Translations under genes and position numbers: made by a program
Source: Oleiagrimonas citrea
Lineage (GTDB): Bacteria > Pseudomonadota > Gammaproteobacteria > Xanthomonadales > Rhodanobacteraceae
DNA length: 64,000 nt
Direction: 5' to 3'
Assembly (NCBI RefSeq): GCF_012395255.1
Contig: NZ_JAAZQD010000001.1
Location: forward strand, 620,001 to 684,000
Notes under the pieces: model-generated
Told to the model about the DNA's origin: nothing
What the model saw: only the letters and a program-made list of their open reading frames with translations
Databases searched by the model: none
Shown here: in pieces, positions 36,899 through 43,933 of the stretch
Position numbering within the stretch: the first letter of the stretch is position 1
Layout: the number at the start of each line of letters is the position of its first letter

Positions 36899-39277
36899 AT
36901 GATGCGTTGGATCAAGCGGATTCTGGCCGGGATCGTGCTCCTGGTGCTGGTGGTGGCGGCTGCCGGCTACCTGGCCTTCGCCGGCAGCGAGGCGCGACTG
37001 GACGGACGGATCACCGCCAAGGGCCTGTCAGCCCCCGTGACCATCGCCCGCGATCACCTCGGCGTCGCCACCATCACCGCCGACAACCGCACCGACCTCG
37101 CCTACGCCCTGGGCTTCGAACACGCCCAGGAACGCTTCTTCCAGATGGACCTGCAACGGCGCATGGCCGCCGGCGAACTGGCCGCCCTGGTCGGTCCGGG
37201 CGCGCTGAAGCTCGACCTCGACCATCGTCGCCACCGCTTCCGCGAGCGCGACCGCGCGCTCATCAAGAACCTGCCGGCCGAACAGCGCGCACTGCTCGCC
37301 GCCTACCGCGATGGCGTCAACGCCGGCCTGAAGAAACTGCGCGTGCGTCCGTGGGAATACCTGCTGCTGCGCACCAAGCCAAAACCGTGGCGACTGGAGG
37401 ACACCTTCCTCACCGTCGACGCGATGTTCCTCGACCTCAACCGCAACGGCGACGACTTGCGCGAGATGGACATCGAACGCCTGCGCAAGGCGCTTCCGCG
37501 CCCCGTCGCCGACCTGCTGATGGCACGCTCGCCGCGCTGGGAAGCCCCGTTGCAGGGCGATCCCTCACCCGCACCCGTGCTGCCGGACGCCAGCGTCTTC
37601 ACCCTGCGCGGCCAGCCGCCCGCACCCGCCGCCAGCGTCGCCCTGGTCGGCCCCGACGCCGCATTCCCCGGCAGCAACAACTTCGCCGTGGCCGGCAGCC
37701 TGACCGGCGGCGGCGCCATCGTCGCCAACGACATGCACCTGAGCCTGCGCGTGCCCAACATCTGGTTCCGCGCGCAGCTGCGCTACAAGAACGACGTCGG
37801 TGCGCTGGTCGTACTCAACGGCCTCACCCTGCCCGGCACGCCGATGCTGATCGACGGCAGCAACGGTCACATCGCCTGGGCCTTCACCAACTCCTACGGC
37901 GACTGGCAGGACTGGGTGCGCGTCGATCTCGACCCGAAGAACCCGAACCGCTACCGCACGCCGGACGGCTGGGCGCCCATCCAGGACCATCAGGAAACCA
38001 TCGCGGTCAAAGGCGAAACCGCGCGCACGCTGACCGTGCGCGAGACGCGCTGGGGACCGATCATGGGCAAGGACCTGGACGGCACGCCGCTGGCGCTGTC
38101 CTGGATCGCCCACCTGCCGCGCACGCACAACCTCAACCTGCTGAAGCTGGAACAGGTCGATACCGTGCATCAGGCCTTGCTGGTCGCGCCGACCATCGGC
38201 ATGCCGCCGCAGAACTTCACCGTCGGCGACGCCGCCGGCCACATCGGCTGGACCGTCACCGGCAACGCGCTGCCGCTGCGCTCGGGCTTCGACCCGCTGG
38301 TGCCGGCCGACTGGTCGGTGCAGGGCACGGGCTGGATCGGCTTCGCCTCGCCGCTGCAGTTCCCGCGCATCGAGGACCCGGTCGACGGCCGCCTCTGGAC
38401 CGCCAACAACCGCACCACCTCCGGCGACTGGCTGACGCTGCTCGGCGACGGCGGCTACGACCGCGGCGCGCGCGCGCAACAGATCCGTGACGACCTCAAC
38501 GCCCGCAACCGCTTCACCACCGAAAGCATGCTGGCGATCCAGCTCGACGACCGCGCCGTGTTCCTGACGCGCTGGCAGCAACTGCTGCAGGACGTGCTCA
38601 AGCGCCACGACGAAGTGCATCTGGACGCCCTGCAGAAGCTGACCGCGCACTGGCAGGGCCGCGCCAGCATCGGCAGCGTCGACTACCGCCTGGTGCGCGC
38701 TTTCCGCGAACAGGTCGTCGAACGCGTGCTGGCGCCATTCGTCGCCCGCGTGCGCAAGAAATACCCGGACTTCAAGCTGCCCATGCACAGCGAAGCCGCC
38801 GTCTGGACCATGATCCAGCAGCGCCCGATGAATCTGCTCGACCCGCGCTTCGCAGACTGGGATGCCCTGCTGCTCGACGCCGCGCAAGCCGTCAACCAGA
38901 ACCTCGGCAGCCGCCCCGGCGGACTCGCCGCGCAGACCTGGGGCGCGCGCAACACCGCCGCCATCCGGCACCCGCTCGCACGCGTACTGCCCGGCTTCCT
39001 CGCCCGCCGCCTGTCGATGCCGGCGCAGCCGCTGCCCGGCGACCACGACATGCCGCGCGTGCAGACGCCGGACTTCGGTGCCTCCGAACGCTTCGGCATC
39101 ATGCCGGGGCACGAGGCGCGGTCGTATCTGCACATGCCGGGTGGGCAGAGCGATCATCCGTTGTCGCCGTTTTTCGGAGCGGGGCATGAGGCTTGGGTGC
39201 ATGGGCGGCCTACGCCGCTTTTGCCGGGGCCGGTGGAGCATTCGTTGACGTTGGAGCCTGCGGCTTCGGGGAGCTGA
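36899..39277 (+). CDS. penicillin acylase family hydrolase (Ntn, S45)
   Basis: 792 residues. An N-terminal membrane helix or signal anchor (ILAGIVLLVLVVAAAGYLAF) precedes the alpha chain. The autocleavage site and new N-terminal Ser nucleophile is Ser259 in FPGSNNFAVAG, preceded by Gly as in S45 enzymes; ANDMHLSLRVPNIWF and FTNSYGDWQDW continue the beta chain. The usual oxyanion Asn (NNRTTSGDWL) and terminal region are present. These periplasmic enzymes cleave acyl amides such as beta-lactam side chains or acyl-homoserine lactones. From about 39090 the codon choice changes sharply to G/T-ending codons, up to the stop beside the repeat island. Confidence 0.88.
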   Translation: MMRWIKRILAGIVLLVLVVAAAGYLAFAGSEARLDGRITAKGLSAPVTIARDHLGVATITADNRTDLAYALGFEHAQERFFQMDLQRRMAAGELAALVGPGALKLDLDHRRHRFRERDRALIKNLPAEQRALLAAYRDGVNAGLKKLRVRPWEYLLLRTKPKPWRLEDTFLTVDAMFLDLNRNGDDLREMDIERLRKALPRPVADLLMARSPRWEAPLQGDPSPAPVLPDASVFTLRGQPPAPAASVALVGPDAAFPGSNNFAVAGSLTGGGAIVANDMHLSLRVPNIWFRAQLRYKNDVGALVVLNGLTLPGTPMLIDGSNGHIAWAFTNSYGDWQDWVRVDLDPKNPNRYRTPDGWAPIQDHQETIAVKGETARTLTVRETRWGPIMGKDLDGTPLALSWIAHLPRTHNLNLLKLEQVDTVHQALLVAPTIGMPPQNFTVGDAAGHIGWTVTGNALPLRSGFDPLVPADWSVQGTGWIGFASPLQFPRIEDPVDGRLWTANNRTTSGDWLTLLGDGGYDRGARAQQIRDDLNARNRFTTESMLAIQLDDRAVFLTRWQQLLQDVLKRHDEVHLDALQKLTAHWQGRASIGSVDYRLVRAFREQVVERVLAPFVARVRKKYPDFKLPMHSEAAVWTMIQQRPMNLLDPRFADWDALLLDAAQAVNQNLGSRPGGLAAQTWGARNTAAIRHPLARVLPGFLARRLSMPAQPLPGDHDMPRVQTPDFGASERFGIMPGHEARSYLHMPGGQSDHPLSPFFGAGHEAWVHGRPTPLLPGPVEHSLTLEPAASGS

Positions 39278-39385
39278 GTCGTCACCCGGCAACATGGTGC
39301 TGCGGGTTAACCGCTTTGCTCGCGAACAGTGTGCTTTGCGCATGCTTGATGCGTTTCGGTTCCGCTCGCCTGACGGCGCGCGTGT

Positions 39386-39662
39386 TCATTTTCTTGCTTG
39401 CCCAAGAAAACGACCGAAGGGAGTGCCTTTGGTACGAACCAAAAGAAGGGCACCCCAGCGTCCGCGCCCTACGCGCCTACGGCGCTACGGGTTCGCTCCG
39501 GGTTCCGGGGGTTCGCCGACAGGTCATCCTGACCTGACGGCGAACTGGCGCACATCCCTGTGCGCCACCCTGCGGGCCTGATCCTCCACCCTCCGCCGCA
39601 ACCGGAGGGGAAGGGTTGCAAGCCGGATCATCCGGCAGGGATTAATTGCCTCCGTCCCCTTT
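39386..39662 (-). repeat. structured repeat element, left inverted arm
   Basis: Counterpart, in opposite orientation, of 41424-41700. From outside in it contains a hairpin TTTTCTTG-CTTGCC-CAAGAAAA (39389-39410), a block with GGGCACCCCAGCGTCCGCGCC (written here only as landmark near 39448-39468), the perfect hairpin GGCGCACA-TCCC-TGTGCGCC (39548-39567), CTGCGGGCCTGATCCTCCACC (near 39570-39590), a CCCTCCG...CGGAGGG stem, and an inner 39-base stretch around 39624-39662 that reads, on the minus strand, AAGGGGACGGAGGCAATTAA. No transposase is encoded. The gap 39278-39385 to its left holds nothing else recognised. Confidence 0.8.
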
Positions 39663-39690
39663 GCGCATCTTGGCTGACCTGCCGCGGAGC

Positions 39691-39921
39691 ATGGGAGCAC
39701 CTACCTCTCCTCTGACGGATGCCCCGCCGATCGTTGCGGGCATCGGCGCAATCATCACCTTAAGCATCGCAGGACGACAGTTCTATCGACTCTGGCAGTG
39801 ACAGCACGGAAAAGCGGAGGCGTGCACGGTCTGCGGTTGCCTTTTAGGCATTGAGTATCAAGCCCGCTGGAATGTGGGCCGTCGGTGTCTAGGGTGTCGG
39901 AAGTTTGTCCATAGACGCTGA
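39691..39921 (+). pseudogene. small membrane/zinc-ribbon-like reading frame broken by one TGA
   Basis: From the ATG at 39691 the frame encodes 36 residues with a hydrophobic helix (PPIVAGIGAIITLSIAG, then RQFYRLWQ) and stops at TGA 39799-39801. Reading on in the same frame to TGA 39919-39921 gives EACTVCGCLLGIEYQARWN and then VGRRCLGCRKFVHRR, with two CxxC pairs about 20 residues apart, the pattern of a zinc ribbon. The two halves in one frame suggest a single small protein inactivated by a nonsense mutation. A TTG at 39646 could also start it. Whether it was ever expressed is not known; no ribosome site with good spacing is seen. Confidence 0.4.
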
Positions 39922-39952
39922 TCTATTCGCTCACTTGGCAACAAATGCTTGC

Positions 39953-39966
39953 GCTTGTTAACAAGC
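39953..39966. promoter_or_regulatory. perfect 14-bp palindrome upstream of the TIR gene
   Basis: GCTTGTTAACAAGC is perfectly self-complementary and lies 78 bases before the TIR gene start. A TTGGCA at 39935-39940 could be a -35 element, with the palindrome covering the expected -10 region. This is the layout of a repressor operator, but no regulator is assigned. Confidence 0.45.
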
Positions 39967-40044
39967 AATGAGACGGATAGGGTCAAAATGGAGCGGCGAT
40001 GAGAGGTCAATGGACCCGAAACCAGAAAATGCGAGGCAAACACC

Positions 40045-41286
40045 ATGGGTATCGAGTTTAGCCGTGGGGGGCGCAAGATGTCCTCGAACGATTTCTTCAA
40101 GGGCATCATGGATGATGCCGTAAAAAACGCTATCTCCTCCTACGCCGAAACGCTTCATGGAAAGGCGTCATCAGTCGTGGATCCCGAGACGGGGAAACAC
40201 GCGCCTGTATTCGTGAGAAGCATCGGCAAGGAAAAATTGACGATCCATACCAGTGGATCTGCGGCATTTGCCCACGCATTGGAACAGCGACTGGGTCTCA
40301 ACCATGGGGAAGTCCGAAGCATGAATGAACCGGGTAATCGTGAGCGGTTGGTGTATCTAGCCCATGCTTGGGAGGACAAGCATCTCGCCAAGCCCCTGGC
40401 GGAAGGGCTAATGGGGCTCGGTATCAACGTCTGGTATGACAATTGGGAAATTGGCTCTGGCGACAGCTTGCGCCGAAAGATGGAGGAAGGACTAGGCAAC
40501 TGCACGCATTTCATCGTCCTCTTGACGGAAACTTCCATCAAAAAGAATTGGGTCAACGAAGAAATCGACGCAGGCCTGATGAATGCCGTCGAGGGATCCG
40601 CAAAGTTCATCGGCCTGCGCCACAAGCTGCCGTTGTCAGCCGTTTCTCCCTTTTTGAAAACGCGACTTACACCGGAGTTTCAGCCTGGTGATGAGGGTCT
40701 CCATGCGCTGGCCAGTGACATCTATGGCGTCAGCAAAAAGCCTCCACTCGGCGAGAAGCCTCGCTATGTGGAGACCCATCAATCTGGTTCGACCTGGTCT
40801 GCAGGTGCACGGGTTGTCGCGGAATATTTTGTCCGCAACAGTGAGAACGGCCAACCTCTAGAGCCCATGGCAACCCATGAAGAAATCCATCAAGAAACAG
40901 GACTGCCGATACCAGATGTGCGTATCGGCACACTCGACCTCGTGGGCGCAGGGCTGTTGGAAGAGCATGGATATAACGGTGGAGACAGTCACTTTTCACC
41001 CAAAAGCGACCTGTTTGCCACCTTCGATGGCGACTTCATGGACTGGAAGCCTGACGAGGACGCCCGTGATCTGGCCGTTCACCTGCTCAACTTGGATACT
41101 CAACAAGCGGATGCCAGTGAAGTTTCTGAGTCACTTGGCTGGCAAGCCCGTCGGTTCAATGCTGCTGCTGCCTATCTCGTGTCGGCGCGTGTCGTGAAGC
41201 CCATCGAATACATGGGCGGCGGCGACCACTGGCCTCCGGCATTCATGCTTGGAGATGAGCTTCTGCGGTTCGTCCGAAGCCTTTAA
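40045..41286 (+). CDS. TIR-domain protein with C-terminal tandem winged-helix-like segments (candidate defence NADase)
   Basis: 413 residues. Residues 1-95 are helical with no recognised domain. Residues 100-228 are a TIR domain: RLVYLAHAWEDKHLAKPLAE (box 1 strand), VWYDNWEIGSGDSLRRKMEE with Glu135 at the position of the catalytic Glu of TIR NADases, HFIVLLTETSIKKNWVNEEI, and a closing FIGLRHKL. Residues 250-312 and 338-412 each look like a winged helix (e.g. THEEIHQETGLPIPDVRIGT, ASEVSESLGWQARRFNAAAA). Start at 40045 has GAGG eight bases upstream; 40078 is possible. A hand count of 40081-40200 gives 62 G/C of 120, well below neighbours (39 of 60 at 37081-37140). No SIR2/SLOG (ThsA) or other partner gene is present. 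Function is inferred. Confidence 0.85.
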   Translation: MGIEFSRGGRKMSSNDFFKGIMDDAVKNAISSYAETLHGKASSVVDPETGKHAPVFVRSIGKEKLTIHTSGSAAFAHALEQRLGLNHGEVRSMNEPGNRERLVYLAHAWEDKHLAKPLAEGLMGLGINVWYDNWEIGSGDSLRRKMEEGLGNCTHFIVLLTETSIKKNWVNEEIDAGLMNAVEGSAKFIGLRHKLPLSAVSPFLKTRLTPEFQPGDEGLHALASDIYGVSKKPPLGEKPRYVETHQSGSTWSAGARVVAEYFVRNSENGQPLEPMATHEEIHQETGLPIPDVRIGTLDLVGAGLLEEHGYNGGDSHFSPKSDLFATFDGDFMDWKPDEDARDLAVHLLNLDTQQADASEVSESLGWQARRFNAAAAYLVSARVVKPIEYMGGGDHWPPAFMLGDELLRFVRSL

Positions 41287-41305
41287 CGGATACGATTGAC
41301 GACTC

Positions 41306-41346
41306 AAAAATGGTGCCCAAAAATGGTGCCAGGGACAATTTTTACG
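41306..41346 (+). repeat. 12-bp direct repeat and REP-like signature after the TIR gene
   Basis: AAAAATGGTGCC occurs twice (41306-41317 and 41319-41330), and the second copy runs into AGGGACAATTTTTAC. The GGTGCCAGGGACAATTTTT string is of a kind I associate with REP sequences near RAYT (Y1 tyrosine) transposase genes. No such gene is in the window. Confidence 0.5.
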
Positions 41347-41423
41347 ACACCGCACCATACGTGACCGTCCACAATGGGTCGGTAACGGGCTTTAGGAGGC
41401 GGCTGCCCGTGATGGTCGCTTTT

Positions 41424-41700
41424 AAGGGGACGAAGGTAATTAATTCCTGCCGAGTGCTCCGATGTACACCCTCCCCTTCGGTAGCGGCGGAGGGTGGAGG
41501 ATCAGGCCCGCAGGGTGGCGCACAGGGATGTGCGCCAGCGTTTCGTCAGCACAGGATGTGCTGTCGAAACACCCCCGGAACCCGGAGCGAACCCGGAGCG
41601 CCGCAGGCGCGGAGGGCGCGGACGTTGGGGTGTCCTTGTCTTGGTGACTTCTATTGGACAAGCAATAGAAGTCACTCGGCCGGCGCCAGCCGGGCGAAAC
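41424..41700 (+). repeat. structured repeat element, right inverted arm
   Basis: Inverted counterpart of 39386-39662. In order: AAGGGGACGAAGGTAATTAA (41424-41443), TTCCTGCCG, a CCCTCCCC...CGGAGGG stem (41469-41494), AGGATCAGGCCCGCAGG, the hairpin GGCGCACA-GGGA-TGTGCGCC (41517-41536), CCGGAACCCGGAGCGAACC (41576-41594), and a 13-bp perfect stem GTGACTTCTATTG/CAATAGAAGTCAC (41644-41656, 41663-41675) with loop GACAAG. The loop sequence, in the context GGACAAGC, is shared with the third copy at 45340-45476. Nothing else is recognised in the 41287-41765 gap. Confidence 0.8.
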
Positions 41701-41765
41701 CCTAAGTCCCGCTCTCAGGAACTGCCGAATAGTGCGGAATGAATCAACGCCACCGCGCCAGCCCC

Positions 41766-42599
41766 TCACCCATCCGTCGAAACAGTAACCTCCTCCCACG
41801 CCCGAATCTCATCCTCCAGCGCCGCCAGCTTGTCACGCACCAGTCCCAATGCATCGCTGCCTAACAGCAGATGCGCCGGCGGCGGCTCGGCAGCCATCAC
41901 CGCAAGCATCGCGCGCGCCGCCTTGCGTGGGTCGCCGAGCTGCTTGCCGCTCTTCTCCTCGCGTGCCTGGCGGATGGGATCGAACAGACGGTCATAGTCC
42001 GGAATCGAGCGCGGCGTCCTCGCCATCGAGCGTCCGGCCCAGTCGGTGCGGAACGAGCCCGGTGCGACCGCCGTCACGGCGATGCCGAATGGCGCGACTT
42101 CCTTGCCGAGCGTTTCGGAAATGCCTTCCAGTGCGAATTTGCTGCCGCAGTAGTAGGCGATGCCCGGCATGGTGATGTAGCCGCCCATCGAGGTGATGTT
42201 GAGAATGCGTCCGCGCCGGCGCGTGCGCATGAAGGGCAGTACGGCCTTCATCATGGCGACAGCGCCGAACACGTTCACGTCGAACTGCTTGCGGATGTCC
42301 GACAGAGGCGACTCTTCCAGGATGCCCTCGTGACCGTAGCCGGCGTTGTTCACCAGCACATCCACGGGACCCACGTTCGCCTCGATATCCGCCACGACAC
42401 CGTCGATGGCATCGAAGTCGGTCACATCGAGCACGTAGCCGAACGCGGCATCCACGGACAGCGATTCGAAGGCTTGCTTGTCTTCCATGCTTCGCACGGT
42501 GCCGACGACCTTGTGCCCTGCGGCCAGGGCCTCTTCGGCAAGCGCACGGCCGAAGCCGCTGCTGACGCCGGTGATGAGCAGTATTTGGCTGGATGCCAT
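41766..42599 (-). CDS. short-chain dehydrogenase/reductase (SDR)
   Basis: 277 residues. The NAD(P) loop ITGVSSGFGRALAEEA (TGxxxGxG), the NNAGYGHEG motif, the catalytic Ser in ITSMGGY and the YxxxK pair in YYCGSKFALE are all in order. ATG at 42599 has GGAG about eight bases upstream. Substrate unknown. It is divergent from the AraC-family gene with 94 bases between them, the usual arrangement of a regulator and its oxidoreductase target. A C-terminal acidic helix ends the protein. Confidence 0.92.
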   Translation of the reverse strand: MASSQILLITGVSSGFGRALAEEALAAGHKVVGTVRSMEDKQAFESLSVDAAFGYVLDVTDFDAIDGVVADIEANVGPVDVLVNNAGYGHEGILEESPLSDIRKQFDVNVFGAVAMMKAVLPFMRTRRRGRILNITSMGGYITMPGIAYYCGSKFALEGISETLGKEVAPFGIAVTAVAPGSFRTDWAGRSMARTPRSIPDYDRLFDPIRQAREEKSGKQLGDPRKAARAMLAVMAAEPPPAHLLLGSDALGLVRDKLAALEDEIRAWEEVTVSTDG

Positions 42600-42693
42600 C
42601 GAAGCTTCTCCAAAGAGCAAATCGGAGCGTGCATGCTAGTCTTCGTTATGAATCGAAATAAGCCGAATTTCGCTTCATTTCTTGCCTAAAACT

Positions 42694-43662
42694 ATGAATA
42701 GACACTCTTCGCCGCATCGCACGCAACCCGCGGACCCTGACCGGAAGCGCATGGTGACGCTGCTGCACGCATTGGCGCCCGAGGAGGGCTACAACCTCAC
42801 GCCCCTGCCGAGCGTGCGCATCCTGCGCTCGAATCGCGCGCTGGCGCGCACGCCGGTGCTGTACGACCCCGGCATCGTGATCGTGCTGCAGGGGTGCAAG
42901 CGTGGCTATTTCGGCGACCGGGTGTACGTGTACGACGAGCACCACTACCTGGCCGTGTCCGTGCCCGTTCCGTTCAGCATGGAGACCGATGCGACGCCGG
43001 AGCGCCCGCTGCTGGCCCTGTACCTGCATCTCGATTTCGCCCTGGCTGCCGAGCTGGCCGCACAGCTCGACCGCGCCAGCACATCGGTCCGCATGCAGCC
43101 GCCGCAAAGCATGATGTCGACACCGATGGACGCGGCGATGCAGCAATCCGTGCTGCGTTTCCTCGAAGCAATGCACCGACCGCTGGAAGCCTCGGTACTC
43201 GGTCCGGGGCTGCTACGCGAACTGTATTTCCGCGTGCTGACCGGCCCGCAGGGCGACTCGATGCGCGAGGCCCTGGCGATGCGCGGACAGTTCGGCAAGA
43301 TCGGCCGGTCGCTGCGCCTCATCCACGCCCGGTATGCGCAACCGCTCGACGTGACGACGCTGGCCGAGGAAGCCGGCATGAGCGTTCCCAGCTTCCACAG
43401 CCACTTCAAAGCGATCACGCAGGTATCACCCATGCAGTACGTGAAATCCACGCGCCTGCACCAGGCGCGCCTGCTGATGGTGCGCCAGGAGCTGACCGCC
43501 GAAGCGGCAAGCCACGCGGTCGGCTACGCCAGCCCATCGCAGTTCAGCCGTGAATTCAAGCGGCTGTTCGGCGCAACGCCCGCAGCGGAAGCGCGCCGCA
43601 TGCGCGAGAGCTTCGCCATACCGTCTGCCTTCGCGGATGCCGTCTACGTTTCGTCGCATTGA
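42694..43662 (+). CDS. AraC-family transcriptional regulator
   Basis: 322 residues. The N-terminal half (about 20-185) is an AraC_N-type ligand domain of the cupin kind (VRILRSNRALARTPVLYDPG, then IVIVLQGCKRGYFGDRVYVY). The C-terminal double helix-turn-helix is seen in VTTLAEEAGMSVPSFHSHFK and AASHAVGYASPSQFSREFKR. No good ribosome site precedes the ATG at 42694. It is divergent from the SDR gene and probably controls it; the ligand is not predictable. Confidence 0.91.
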   Translation: MNRHSSPHRTQPADPDRKRMVTLLHALAPEEGYNLTPLPSVRILRSNRALARTPVLYDPGIVIVLQGCKRGYFGDRVYVYDEHHYLAVSVPVPFSMETDATPERPLLALYLHLDFALAAELAAQLDRASTSVRMQPPQSMMSTPMDAAMQQSVLRFLEAMHRPLEASVLGPGLLRELYFRVLTGPQGDSMREALAMRGQFGKIGRSLRLIHARYAQPLDVTTLAEEAGMSVPSFHSHFKAITQVSPMQYVKSTRLHQARLLMVRQELTAEAASHAVGYASPSQFSREFKRLFGATPAAEARRMRESFAIPSAFADAVYVSSH

Positions 43663-43933
43663 ACGAACCTGCCATGGACGCGCGCCTCACGGATCTTGCG
43701 CCATCCATGCACCGGCTCCCTCCATGCCAGACCGGCCCAGCCAACGGGCGAAATGCACATGCACGCCCTTTCCCGCGATGGGAAAGAACCAAGGCCATGA
43801 ATCCATGCATCGGCTCTCCAAGACCGGCACAGCGTAAACACGTCCATCACTCTCCTCGGATCGCCGAGCGTCTACTGGACCACTTCCTTAACAGGATGCT
43901 CGGAGCGACTGCCGATTGATGCGATCATGTCGC

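Noticed and set aside
39691-39921. Selenocysteine or programmed readthrough at the in-frame TGA
   Set aside because: No SECIS-like hairpin is evident after the TGA, no selA/selB/selC in view, and the site is not a Cys position of the ribbon. A nonsense mutation is simpler.
40045-41286. Classical Thoeris system
   Set aside because: Thoeris needs a ThsA (SIR2 or SLOG effector) gene beside the TIR gene; neither neighbour encodes one.
39278-41765. IS element or integron
   Set aside because: No transposase, integrase or attC-like site was found; only repeats without a coding core.
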